From Candidatus Uabimicrobium amorphum (GTDB lineage: Bacteria; Planctomycetota; Uabimicrobiia; Uabimicrobiales; Uabimicrobiaceae), in assembly GCF_009002475.1 (NCBI RefSeq), contig NZ_AP019860.1:8615547-8679546 (forward strand): a DNA stretch of 64,000 bases, in the 5' to 3' direction. Positions 35,319 to 46,200 of this stretch are shown here, piece after piece (position 1 is the first letter of the stretch; each line of letters starts with the position of its first letter). Under the pieces are notes generated by a model. The model was not told where the DNA came from. It ran no database searches and was given only the letters and a program-made list of their open reading frames with translations. The translations under genes were made by a program, and so were the position numbers.

Positions 35319-35368
35319 TGCACGGCTGTTAGTGTTTCCCCCTCAAAACATTAATTACTGAGAGACCT

Positions 35369-36817
35369 ATGTTTAAAACTCTTTCCAACAAATTTTATGA
35401 TATAAAGAACAACTTTTTTTCCTCGGGAAAAATAAACGAGAAAAACATCCAAGATGGTATTAAAGCCATTGAAGAAGCTCTAATTAACGCTGACGTCAAC
35501 TTTCGCGTTGTCAAAGGTTTAGTGAAAAGAGTTAAGGAAAAAGCTCTTGGCGAAGAACTAATCAAAAGCGTAAAACCAGGGGACCAATTTGTACAAATTG
35601 TCCACTATGAGCTTGTGGAATTGATGAAAAGTGATGATGAGGAAAGGCTACCCATCACCAAAGACCTTACCGTCATCATGATGGTTGGTTTGCAAGGAAG
35701 TGGAAAAACCACTACCTGCGGTAAACTAGCTCGCTATCTCATCAAAAAAGGACATCGTCCTTTGCTTGTAGCAGCAGACACACAGCGCCCTGCGGCGATC
35801 GAGCAACTAAAAGTGTTGGGAAAAACACTAGGGGAACAAATTTCGGAAGAGAGAGGGGAAGACTTTGAAGTCCCTGTTTACAGTGCTCCACAAGATCCTC
35901 CACCCAAAATTTGTAAAGATGCCATCCCGATAGCAAAAGAAAACAATAATGATATTGTGATTCTCGACACTGCGGGACGTCTGCACATTGACGATGCTCT
36001 TATGGATGAACTGCTTAGCATTCGCAAAAAAACCAAACCTGACCATGTGTTTTTTGTGATGGACTCCATGACAGGGCAAAACGCTTTCGATTCCGCAAAA
36101 ATATTTAATGAACAAATCAACATTGACGGCGTAGTATTAACCAAGTTAGACAGTGACGCAAAAGGTGGCGCTGCTCTTTCGATAAAAGAAGTAACAGGTA
36201 AACCCGTCAAGTTTGTCGGTGTAGGTGAAAAACTCGATGCCCTAGAAGAATTTCACGCCGACCGCATGGCAAATCGCATTCTCGGCATGGGAGACATAGT
36301 GACGCTTGTTGACAAAGCGGAACAACTCATGGACGAAGAAAAAGCCGAGGAAATGTACCAAAAAATGGTAGATGCCTCCTTTACCATGCATGATCTTCTC
36401 GATCAATTCCAGATGATTAAAAAAATGGGAAACTTGCGCGATTTGATGGGAATGCTTCCCGGTGGACTTGGAGTGCAAATGCAAAATGTCGATATTGACG
36501 AATCGATATTTTCACGCATAGAAGCAATCATTCATTCCATGACTCCACAAGAGCGCGATATGCCCGACATCATAAATGGTAGTCGCAAACTACGGATATC
36601 TAAAGGTAGTGGAACTAAAGTGCAAGAGGTAAACCAACTACTAAATCAATTCCGTGAAATGCGCAAGATGATGCAAAATATGAGCAAAAGCGGTATGTTT
36701 GGCAACATGATGTCAGGTATGGGCGGCGGACTTGGAGGTCTTGGTGGAATGATGCCAGGTATGGGTGGTGCCAAGCAACGTTCGCGGCGCAAAAAGAAAA
36801 AAAGAAAAAAGAAATAA
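35369..36817 (+). CDS. ffh: Signal recognition particle protein Ffh
   Basis: 482 residues. The N domain, GTPase domain (GLQGSGKTTTCGKLARYL, VAADTQRPAAIEQL, DTAGRLHIDD, TKLDSDAKGGAAL) and Met-rich M domain (from ~330) are in order. The M domain ends in an unusual GGGLGGLGG-type Gly/Met stretch and a Lys/Arg-rich tail. Ffh binds 4.5S RNA and targets nascent membrane proteins to FtsY. It lies directly before rpsP, a conserved neighbourhood. The 4.5S RNA gene is not in this window. Confidence 0.97.
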   Translation: MFKTLSNKFYDIKNNFFSSGKINEKNIQDGIKAIEEALINADVNFRVVKGLVKRVKEKALGEELIKSVKPGDQFVQIVHYELVELMKSDDEERLPITKDLTVIMMVGLQGSGKTTTCGKLARYLIKKGHRPLLVAADTQRPAAIEQLKVLGKTLGEQISEERGEDFEVPVYSAPQDPPPKICKDAIPIAKENNNDIVILDTAGRLHIDDALMDELLSIRKKTKPDHVFFVMDSMTGQNAFDSAKIFNEQINIDGVVLTKLDSDAKGGAALSIKEVTGKPVKFVGVGEKLDALEEFHADRMANRILGMGDIVTLVDKAEQLMDEEKAEEMYQKMVDASFTMHDLLDQFQMIKKMGNLRDLMGMLPGGLGVQMQNVDIDESIFSRIEAIIHSMTPQERDMPDIINGSRKLRISKGSGTKVQEVNQLLNQFREMRKMMQNMSKSGMFGNMMSGMGGGLGGLGGMMPGMGGAKQRSRRKKKKRKKK

Positions 36818-36919
36818 TATTGTCAAATGTTTGTAACGGGACCTACAATCCCGGAGATGTTATAAAAGTTTTTAGTCAACGGAGGACGTAGTTTCTTAAC
36901 AAGATACTACAAATGAAAT

Positions 36920-37252
36920 ATGGCTGTAAGGATAAGATTAACAAGAATAGGGCGTAAAGACGCACCTTTTTACAGAATCGGAGCCTATGATTCTAGAGCT
37001 CCACGCAACGGAAAATGCCTAGAGTTTTTAGGTTGGTACAACCCTTGTAATGGTGACGAAGATAACCAACTTCGCGTAAAACTAGAGCGCGTTCAACATT
37101 GGTTATCTGTAGGTGCTCTACCAACACATAAAACAGGTATTCTCCTGAAAAAAGCTGGTGTTGTATTACACAAGCCGAAAGCTGCAAAAGCAAAGAAAGA
37201 AAAAGCTGCAAAACCAAAAGGTAAAAAAGCAAAGAAACAAAAGAAATCTTAA
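36920..37252 (+). CDS. rpsP: 30S ribosomal protein S16 with basic tail
   Basis: 110 residues. The first ~80 are canonical S16 (VRIRLTRIGRKDAPFYRI, DSRAPRNGKCLEFLGWYNP, VGALPTHKTGILLKKAGV). A ~28-residue Lys/Ala tail is an extension of a type common in some phyla. The ATG has no strong Shine-Dalgarno; a GGAGG (36881) is about 35 nt upstream and too far to serve it. The usual partners rimM, trmD and rplS do not follow; a strong terminator does. Confidence 0.97.
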   Translation: MAVRIRLTRIGRKDAPFYRIGAYDSRAPRNGKCLEFLGWYNPCNGDEDNQLRVKLERVQHWLSVGALPTHKTGILLKKAGVVLHKPKAAKAKKEKAAKPKGKKAKKQKKS

Positions 37253-37262
37253 AACGTTTTTT

Positions 37263-37298
37263 GCAGCAAGAACTTTATATTCTTGCTGCTTTTTTTTT
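37263..37298 (+). terminator. Rho-independent terminator after rpsP
   Basis: GCAGCAAGAA and TTCTTGCTGC pair around CTTTATA and are followed by nine T. It overlaps an upstream in-frame ATG (37283) of the next gene, which supports the later start at 37319. Confidence 0.92.
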
Positions 37299-37318
37299 GG
37301 AATCCTTTGGGAGGCGTG

Positions 37319-38080
37319 ATGACAACAAAAAAAACACAAAAAATCCCAAAAATAATTACTCTTCTACAAAAAAAATATGACTGTGTTACCGTTAAATCTA
37401 AATTAACGCTCACAGAGCTCATAATTTATGCTACCCTCAACGAAGGGGAGACGAAAAAAAACACCGACAAGGCTTTAAACAAGCTCAAGGAAGAATTTGT
37501 CGACTGGAATGAAGTACGTGTTACCCATCCGCGAGAAATAGAGGAAGCACTTAAAGATACCCTCAAAGGCAACACTTACCAGAAAGCGGTAACTATTACA
37601 GAGGTTCTGGGCGAAATATTTTATGTGTTCAATACTCTACAACTAGCATTTTTGCTGGAGCAAGAGTTTATTGATGTGCATAAACAACTTCTTCAAATAG
37701 ATTCAAATTATAAATTGTTGGCAACCCTTTTACTTCATATCGCAACAAATTCAGAGTACGTAACCGTACAACAAACCTGCGTAAGAGTAGGTAAAAGAAT
37801 TGGCTTGTGGAATGAAACAACACCTTCATCTCTCAATAAAAACATAAACAAAAATACAGAAAAATACCTGACACAGCTCAATGTGTATTTATCTTTGTAT
37901 GGAGAGGATGTGTGCGTATCTACTGGATACGATTGTAATTCGTGTATTTTATTAAAAGAATGTGACTTTGGCCAAAAACGTGTTGAAAAGAAAACAAAAT
38001 CCCCAGCAACAACAAAAAAACGTAAGACTGAAGTGGCAAAAAAAGTATCTCGTTCGCGTCAAAAATCGTCTAAGAAATGA
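37319..38080 (+). CDS. Endonuclease III-like HhH-GPD protein with [4Fe-4S] motif but no catalytic Lys/Asp
   Basis: 253 residues from the ATG at 37319, preceded by GGGAGG. The alpha-helical body follows the endonuclease III plan: TLTELIIYATLNEGETKKNTDKAL, FVDWNEVRVTHPREIEEALKD and KAVTITEVLGEIF. The [4Fe-4S] loop is intact: CVSTGYDCNSCILLKEC fits C-x6-C-x2-C-x5-C. The GVGxKTA hairpin with the catalytic Lys is replaced by DSNYKLLA, and the VDTHV aspartate is replaced in TVQQTCVRV. It is probably not a DNA glycosylase/lyase; it may bind DNA or have a redox role. The C-terminal ~30 residues are Lys/Ser-rich. FVDWNEVRV-type variants are, as I recall, typical of planctomycetes. Confidence 0.75.
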   Translation: MTTKKTQKIPKIITLLQKKYDCVTVKSKLTLTELIIYATLNEGETKKNTDKALNKLKEEFVDWNEVRVTHPREIEEALKDTLKGNTYQKAVTITEVLGEIFYVFNTLQLAFLLEQEFIDVHKQLLQIDSNYKLLATLLLHIATNSEYVTVQQTCVRVGKRIGLWNETTPSSLNKNINKNTEKYLTQLNVYLSLYGEDVCVSTGYDCNSCILLKECDFGQKRVEKKTKSPATTKKRKTEVAKKVSRSRQKSSKK

Positions 38081-38085
38081 TAAAA

Positions 38086-38114
38086 GCCCATTGTTCTATC
38101 ATGAGGCAATGGGC
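38086..38114. terminator. 8-bp hairpin between convergent genes
   Basis: GCCCATTG and CAATGGGC pair around a 13-nt loop between the endonuclease III-like gene and hutI. No T-run; may act in both directions. Confidence 0.5.
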
Positions 38115-38122
38115 AGAAAGTT

Positions 38123-39355
38123 TTAACTGCAAAAAGCAACTTCTCCCTTTTTGTACAAAGTGATCCGCGGTGTATTTCCGCATTGGGTGAATAAATCTCG
38201 CCAATCTTGCAATTCAAAGATACAAAAATCTCCCTCCTTACCTACTTCCAAAGACCCCAAATGCGATTCAAGATGAAGTGCACAGGCAGGATGAACGGTA
38301 ATAGAGCGTAATACTTCATGCAAAGGCATACGTAAATACTTTGCGGCAAAATATCCCACCAACAAAATATTTGAACAAGGAGAAGAACCGGGATTCCAGT
38401 CCGTAGACAGGGCAACACGGATTCCTGCCTCTACAAACTTTTCATATGGAGAGTATGGAGCATTCAAGTGTACAGAACATGTGGGAAAAACTATGGCAAT
38501 GGTATCGTTTTCTTTCATAGCACGAATCCCTGCGTCGCTGATATTCTCCAGGTGGCTGAGACTGGAAACTCCCATAGGTGCCAAAGCTTCCGCCGCGGCA
38601 AATGGCGATGTTTGATCGGCATGTATCGAGACAAATTTGTGTTTATCTAGCGCTGCGGTAATAATTTGCTGTGTTTCGGTAACGGAAAATGCGATGGCGT
38701 CGCAAAAAACGTCAACACATTTTACATGAGCAGCAAAATGGGGAATAAAGTCTTTTACGATCTGTGCCACGTATTCTTCACGCGAAATGCTACTGTGCAA
38801 GACATGCGCGAGATATGTAGGAATAATTGTCATCGCGTGCGAAGATGCTAACTCATTAATGAGCTTAATTTGGCGCATTTCGTGTTCTTTTTCCAAACCA
38901 TAACCGCTCTTTGCTTCGAGAGTACCGACACCGTGACGCATAAACTCATCGAGAATCGTACCAGAAACTCGTTGCAATTCAGCATCACTGGCTTGCTGTG
39001 TACACTGAATCGTCGTGCGAATTCCCCCACCTTTGCGCGCAATTCCCGCGTAGCTTTCTTCCCCAAATATACGCACTTCAAAATCATCGGCGCGACCATA
39101 AGGGTAACCGCTAATATGCGTATGTGCGTCGATAAAAGCTGGACAGACTACGTGGTTCTTGGCATCAATTTCTCGTGGAGAGCCACTAATATTCTTCGCG
39201 ACATCACAATCCGCTCCCATCCACTCAATTTTTCCATTCTTTATCGCCAAAGCACCATTTTTGATCATACCAATTTTATCGCAAGGCTCATTTCCTTTGG
39301 GTTTTAAAGGAACCGATAAAAGCTGCCCGATATTGCGTATAAGTAAATCAACCAT
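38123..39355 (-). CDS. hutI: Imidazolonepropionase
   Basis: 410 residues, family length. It is an amidohydrolase with the metal-binding HxH in FIDAHTHISGYP, the substrate segment GRADDFEVRIFGEES, LEAKSGYGLEKEHEMR, FVSIHADQTSPFAA, LSHLENIS, and STDWNPGSSP. It opens the ring of 4-imidazolone-5-propanoate in histidine degradation. The other hut genes (hutH, hutU, hutG) are not adjacent, so the pathway must be dispersed if complete. It has a GGGGA ribosome binding site. Confidence 0.96.
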   Translation of the reverse strand: MVDLLIRNIGQLLSVPLKPKGNEPCDKIGMIKNGALAIKNGKIEWMGADCDVAKNISGSPREIDAKNHVVCPAFIDAHTHISGYPYGRADDFEVRIFGEESYAGIARKGGGIRTTIQCTQQASDAELQRVSGTILDEFMRHGVGTLEAKSGYGLEKEHEMRQIKLINELASSHAMTIIPTYLAHVLHSSISREEYVAQIVKDFIPHFAAHVKCVDVFCDAIAFSVTETQQIITAALDKHKFVSIHADQTSPFAAAEALAPMGVSSLSHLENISDAGIRAMKENDTIAIVFPTCSVHLNAPYSPYEKFVEAGIRVALSTDWNPGSSPCSNILLVGYFAAKYLRMPLHEVLRSITVHPACALHLESHLGSLEVGKEGDFCIFELQDWRDLFTQCGNTPRITLYKKGEVAFCS

Positions 39356-39529
39356 CTAAAAATCCCCAAATGATTATTTTATTGAAAGCTAGTTATTACA
39401 GTTTATAATTGTAACCGTTATAAGCGAAAAGTAATCTCTAACACAGAAAGATAAAGACTTTTCTCAAGTATAAACGGCATCTTCGCTATGATAACAACAA
39501 TAACAATAAGTTGCAAAGAGGAGTTTTGA

Positions 39530-40195
39530 ATGAATATTTTAATCACAGGAGCAAATAGAGGTCTAGGGCTGGAATTTGTACAACAATACGCTGAAAACAG
39601 TCAAAATCGTATATTTGCTTGTTCACGCAATCCACAAACATTAGAAAAAGAAAATGTTTCTACTCACAAGCTAGATGTCACAGCAACAGAAGACATCGAC
39701 AATCTAAAACAACAAATGGGTGAAACCTCGATTGACATACTGATTCACAATGCAGGAGTTTACGGCAGCAAATCCGGTTTTGGAAGTATTGATGTAGACT
39801 CATGGATTCACACACTAAAAGTAAACACCATTGCACCCATAAAACTAAGCGAAGCGCTAATAGATAATGTGGCCGCAAGTGACAAAAAAACCATCGTGAT
39901 TGTTACCAGTAAAATGGGAAGTATTTCAGATAACACCAGTGGGGGAAGTTATGTATACCGTTCGAGTAAGTCGGCTGTCAACATGGCAGGTGTCAGCATG
40001 AGTCGTGATTTGAAAGAAAAAGGTATCACAGTATTACTACTACACCCCGGTTGGGTAGAAACAGACATGGGAGGCCCTAACGCTCTCCTAAAACCAAAAG
40101 AAAGTATAGAAGGTATGCGTAAAGTTATCCGTGAAGCAACGATAAATGACAGCGGAACTTTTTTTGCATACGATGGACAAAAAATTAACTGGTAA
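39530..40195 (+). CDS. Short-chain dehydrogenase/reductase (C-factor/CsgA-like)
   Basis: 221 residues. ILITGANRGLGLEFV is the NAD(P) loop, LIHNAGVYG the NAG motif, VTSKMGSIS holds the catalytic Ser region and YVYRSSKSAVN the Tyr-x3-Lys pair. The short length and GANRGLGLE signature match the C-factor/carbonyl reductase group. The substrate is unknown. GAGGAG lies just upstream of the ATG. The giant membrane protein gene follows 19 nt later on the same strand, so the two may be co-transcribed. Confidence 0.9.
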   Translation: MNILITGANRGLGLEFVQQYAENSQNRIFACSRNPQTLEKENVSTHKLDVTATEDIDNLKQQMGETSIDILIHNAGVYGSKSGFGSIDVDSWIHTLKVNTIAPIKLSEALIDNVAASDKKTIVIVTSKMGSISDNTSGGSYVYRSSKSAVNMAGVSMSRDLKEKGITVLLLHPGWVETDMGGPNALLKPKESIEGMRKVIREATINDSGTFFAYDGQKINW

Positions 40196-40214
40196 TAACA
40201 TAATGGAGTAAAAG

Positions 40215-43200
40215 GTGGAGTTTTTTATTAGTGTACTTATTGTACTAGTTGCCATAATGATATGGGAATCCCATTACAATAAACGGGAAAAAGAACGCAG
40301 TAAAGCACGAAACATAAAAGAATTAAATAAAATAGCGCAAAAATGCCTAGAACAAAAAACGATAAGTCCATCGCAATACCAACAAATAAAGATGATCTGT
40401 GACGACAGTCTATCAGTTCTTTTATTTAATAATAAACTCGACCTACCCATCCAAGAAAATAACCTCCCAAAAACACCATTCATATCTAACGAGAAAAAAA
40501 GTACACAACCACTGGTGCCAGACGCACTTTTTGAGGAAGAAAGTGTACAACCTACTGACCAAATTTTTGAAATACCAGAAGTAAAAACACCTAAAATACC
40601 AGAGGTGCCAGACGCACTTTTTGAGAAAGAAAATGCACAACCACTGGTGTCAGACTCACCACCGGTGTCAGACTCACCATCGGTGTCAGACTCACTTTTT
40701 GAGAAAGAAAATGCACAACCACTGGTGTCAGACTCACCACCGGTGTCAGACTCACCACCAGTGTCAGACTCACCACTGGTGTCAGACCCACCATCGGTGT
40801 CAGACTCACTTTTTGAGAAAGAAAGTGCACAACCACCGGTGTCAGACTCACCATCGGTATCAGACTCACTTTTTGAGAAAGAAAGTACACAACCAAAAGT
40901 GCCAGACTCACCACTGGACTCACCACCGGTGTCAGACTCGCCACTGGTGTCAGAATCGCCACTGGTGTCAGACTCACTTTTTGACTCACCACTGGTGCCA
41001 GACTCACTTTTTGAGAAAGAAAGTGCACAACCACAAGTGTCAGACTCACCACCGGTGTCAGACTCACTTTTTGAGAAAGAAAGTACACAACCACAAGTGC
41101 CAGACTCACCAACGGTGTCAGACGCACCACTGGTGTCAGACTCACCAACGGTATCAGACTCATTTATTGCAAAAAAAAATGTAGTTGCTAAATACAACCA
41201 CTTTAAAGATAACTTATTGCTATTTTTGGGTTTGTTTCTAATTATGGCAGGAGAAATATTTTTAGTTGCTAACTTTTGGGCCGATTTATCGGGCCAAATG
41301 CGAATGTTTAGCAGCTATCTATTGGTTTTTTCTTCTAGCATATTTTTCTTTTTTATTGGCGATATTACCGTTCACAAATTGCGCGTGGAAAAAGGGGGTA
41401 TCTTTTTATACTTACTTTCGTTATTGTTAATGCCTTGTACTTTTGTTGTCGTTCTATATATCCCATCTTTGGCTTGGCAAATCGGTATTTTTGTAGCTAC
41501 TTTAGCTATATTTTGGATTATGGGGCGTCGCGTGGGAAGTTTTATTGACAAGGATCATGGGCAACACTTTGTCAATAGTTTTATCGCAACAAGTGCGATG
41601 CATTTAATATTCAGCTCTTCAGTGCAATATTTGTGGATGCCGATAGTATATGGTTCTATTGTCGTTTATGCTTATCGATTTTGGAAATTGCGTACCGCTT
41701 CCACTTATTTTGTGATGACATCTTTGTTTTTGAGCTTTGTGGCGATTTTTTCTCTTGCTGGACATTGGCTATATCATTTGTCTTATACACGAGAAGCTGT
41801 CTTTGTCTTTTGCGCACCACTATTATGTTTTTATGCTTACTTTCCTTTCATGCTGGATCGATTTGTCATTCGTTCGCCCTTACCACTCAATGTGTTACCG
41901 TTATCTGGACTAATGCTGTGTATTTTAGGTTTAACAATTTCCACTTCGCATCCGCAAGTACTTTTCTGTTGCGTTTGTAGTAGTTTTGTTCTTGTGTCTT
42001 TGTATACATATGCGTTTCGCAAACAGTATTTGTTATTCATCGCACTTGTTTTGTCTGGCGTAGGTTATTTACTACTGCCAACGATAGTTCCCGAATTTTC
42101 CCATGCAATTCACCATTGGCTTGGTGAACAGTTAGGTTACGAAAAGCTCCCTGTTTCTTACAGTGCTTTAGCATTTGTTCCCTATTTGGTCGCGGTGTGT
42201 GTTATAGGAAAATTCATCCCGAATATGTTGCGACCTATACAATTATGGTTTACCTTGGTATCTGTAGGTTTACTATGTTTAGTAAAACTCAGTGAGGGAG
42301 ATTTTGCGCTCGCGGCCATTTCTTTACCTCTGTATACAATGCTATATGTACTCTCTTCAAGATTTTTACGCTTACCTTTTGCTGCGTATTTAATTTTTAC
42401 AGCCCTTAGTATTTGGGGATATGATGTTATCAACTATTTGATAGATGCTCCCGCCGTCGCCGTTTATAGTTTACTTGGCATCGCTACGTTGTGGCTTTTT
42501 ATTGCGATCATTTTGCCTAAAAAACGATATGCAATGCGTAAGTGTTTGTTGGACATATACACGTTATTAGTATTTTTCTGCGCGTTCTATCAAACGCAAA
42601 GCGCTCATTTCGGCGTCTATGACAGTATAGGACTCATTATCAATGGAATCTTTATCAGTTTGTGCGTATTGATCTACCAAAACAAATGGTTATGGATTCC
42701 TTCTTTTGCAGCTAGTTCCTTTGGTGTATATGCTTTAGTTGATCAATTTCCTCAAACCCCCAACTCCATATATAATTTTGCCTATGCTTTTGCTATTTGG
42801 GGTTACGTTTTGGCATGTATTGGTGGCATCATTAAACTAGCCGATACAAAACTACAATGGTTTCAAAATCGCGTAGTGCGCTTATCTCGGCGTGTATCCA
42901 CCGACGTTCTCACACGTCCACTTTTGTATTTAATTCCCATGCCGTTATTAGCCTCTCTTGTTATTCTCGTAGTCGAAAAAGCTTTTCTACAACCTAGTTT
43001 TGGGGTGATGGTTACCTTTCTGTCGATGAGCATTTTGACACTGGTAATTCCTTCTGCTTTTAACTTTCCCGTTACTTTGACATGGCTAACGCAACTACTG
43101 TTTGTATTTTTCGCTTTACCCGCTTGCGTCAATTTATGGTGGTATGGAGTCGTCACATTTTGCCTTGGTAGTATATTATTTGCTTGTATTGCTTTTGCGC

Positions 43201-46200
43201 TGCACAATATCCCCCCTTTATATTTAGGTTCTTTTGCCACAGTGTATTCGGTGTATCGCTTTATGGTTTACTGCGGCCTCTCTTATGAGGTAATGCTGGT
43301 TGCTGCTGTTTCTCTAGCGCTCTTGTATGCAACGTTGTGTTTCTTTGTGAAAGAAAAAAACAGCAACTATTGTTTTCAAACGTACAGTTTTGCAATGGGG
43401 GCGGTAAGTCTTGCTGGTATGTCAACTCTTCTTGTGCAAAATTTTCACAGTTCTGCCGTATTCATCATCACCTCTTTTGCAACGACCATATGGGCTTTTC
43501 TGCACTATTTACGGCACCGCGAAAATGGCGTAGTTTTCTTATTTTTTTTGTGTATTGCCATGACAATCACTTTGTCATGCGAATACTTTTTTCCTACCAT
43601 GTGGCAAATCCACGCATTGGGGCTGGCAGTATGCTCTTTTGTTTGGTGGCGTTTACAGCGACTACTACTCGCACCGATGAAAAGTTTTGTGACTTACTCC
43701 GCAATTCTCACTATGGTAATTTACGCACTTTGTGCTAAAGTCATTTTTGGATTTTGGCAATTAGATATCATAGCCTTCATTGCCCTAGGATTCGTAACAA
43801 CATATGCTTCCATTCTTGCATTTCGTATACACAGTAGAATCTTTGTATGGATTTTTGCTTTTTTGATACATCAGATGGCTTTTGTCATACTGCTATTTAA
43901 TAATGTCATTGTATTCCAACATATACTGAGTCATTTTGTGTGCGGCATTTTTTTCGTACTGTGGGTCGCACGACATTACAAAGCTCCACAATTGTACAGT
44001 TACAGCTTAACTGTTCTGAGCAGTATCACGATTGCCGTCATTTTAGGACGTTTCCATTTGCTTCATGATTATAGCATGTGGACGCTTACCTCATACTTGC
44101 CTGTCTTACTTTGCGGTGTTTCTTATGTTTACATATATCTAAACACCAAAAGTACATTTGCTCTGGCTTTTTCATTCGTCAGTGGCGGGATATGCGCAGT
44201 GTTATTGGTGGATTATTTACAATATCCATTCATATACTATGGCATCGCTTCTTCTTATTTGGCAATACTATATACAATTCTACCAATTAAAAAGCTGCCG
44301 CAAAGTGTCGTTGCCCATTATGCTGCCAATGTTGCGGCGTTAATTGCGAGTGGTATTTTTGCATACTTTTATGTGCAAAACTACAGCAACTATTGGTTAC
44401 TGTATCGCTACCACATTGTACTCGGAACCGGGCTCATTGTTTTATCGCTAACTTTTACAATGAAGTTTATCAATTCACAACAACGCTTTTTTAGCTATTT
44501 ATCCCTTGGATATTTTTACACAACACTGTTTTGCTGTGTGGCAAAAATATATTTTACACCACAATGGTATATCCTCACGTTTATCGTCGCATCGTGGCTA
44601 ATATTATTGATCTTACAAGCTATTCGTCGCCTACAAATAATCATTTCTTCGTCTATCGACGCATCATTGGCGATTTTAGCAGTGTTCTTGTTCTCTTATT
44701 TAGCGCCTCTTTTTAGATTTCCCATACTGAATACAGAATTTCTATGGACAAGTCTGATCGCTTGGGCTTACAGCATCTATTTGCTGTACACGACAAAAAC
44801 ATCATGGCGCGCAAACATCGCCGTAAGTCTTTGTGCCCTCATCGGTGGCATTATTTTTCACAAATATGCTGTCGTTACATCCTTATTCACAGAAAATTAT
44901 ATTTACCCCAGTAGCGATTGGGCTGTATACGGTGGCTTTTACATTGCGCTTGGCTACTATATGCAGAAGAAACTTTATTCCTATTGGGGAACTCTTTTTA
45001 CTTCAATGAGTGTTATTGCAGCCCTGGCTAGTTCCACACAATTGGCGTCGATTTTTGCACTTTGTATTTCTGCTGGTACGATACTCTTTGCTTTTATGGT
45101 ATATGAATATATATGGTTGCGCCTCGGCACTTTTGCTTTACTCTTTGCCGCTTGTGGTTTGTTTGTCTATCATGCACCGCAGCAAATAACAACTCAAGTA
45201 GATCTTTCGATGTGGGCCATATTTTTTGCTGGTATCTCCAGCTGTTTAGCCCTAGTTAAGCGTTACAAAAAAGTTTACGACGCGGTTTATTTTTGCATAG
45301 TAATTACTCTGACACTACTTCTCACTTTGTCACTTAGCTCTTACTGCACTACGATGATGGTAATTACAGGTATTTTAAGCTTACTTCTATGTTCAAGTGC
45401 TTGTTTTTACATGGGAGCGAGGCAAACTAGCCTCTATGCATACTATATCGGATTGTTTTTGTTGGCAATGATACATGTTTTTGTGTCATTTAATAGCAAC
45501 TGGTTAAATTTTGCCAACCCATACATGTACTTTTTTGTTTGCATAGCGTTGTTTCCCGCACTGCTCACCACATTGATTCGTCAACAACGATTGCAGAGGG
45601 CCATCGGAAACTTCTCCTTGGTAACAGCGGTATGCATATTTATATGGGTTGTCGCCTCCACATATTCGGTTCAGCTTCTGGGTACATACTTAATCTACTT
45701 AGCACTGGTAACGCTTGTTGCGAGCATCTATGTTCCGCTCACAGCACAACGTTTTCTTTCCCAAGAAAATCTGAGCAGTCTTGTGCAAACTCTCAGTTTT
45801 GCCGTGACGGTTATTTCCGTATATGCCATCACTGTGACAACGGATTTAAAGTGGTTGTGCTACACTGCGGGTATTATAGCAGCCGGCTTTTCCCTTGATT
45901 ACATACGCCATCGCGACGAAAAGCCGTTGTATTACACACAAGCGTCTTTACTCATATGTATTTTACTAGCGCTTCACGAATGGTGTGCCGTTGAAATTGT
46001 ATGGTTTCCTCTCATCGCAATTTCGCTTCTAAGCTCTCTGTTATTCCTTTCGACACATAAATCGAAAATACACCAGCAAATTGTTCAAGTGAGCCATCTA
46101 TTGTTAAAACATACGATGCACATTGTGATTGCTTGTGGAGTTACGCTGTTTGTCAACTCCTCGACAGGAGCAAGCGCCACGGCACAAACACTCGCCAGTG

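Noticed and set aside
36913..36957. Short upstream frame overlapping the rpsP start (ATG at 36913)
   Set aside because: Fourteen codons with no strong Shine-Dalgarno; could be chance.
40274..41197. Long minus-strand and alternate-frame open frames across the Ser/Pro repeats
   Set aside because: They are by-products of the tandem repeat in the giant membrane gene, with low-complexity translations and no start signals.
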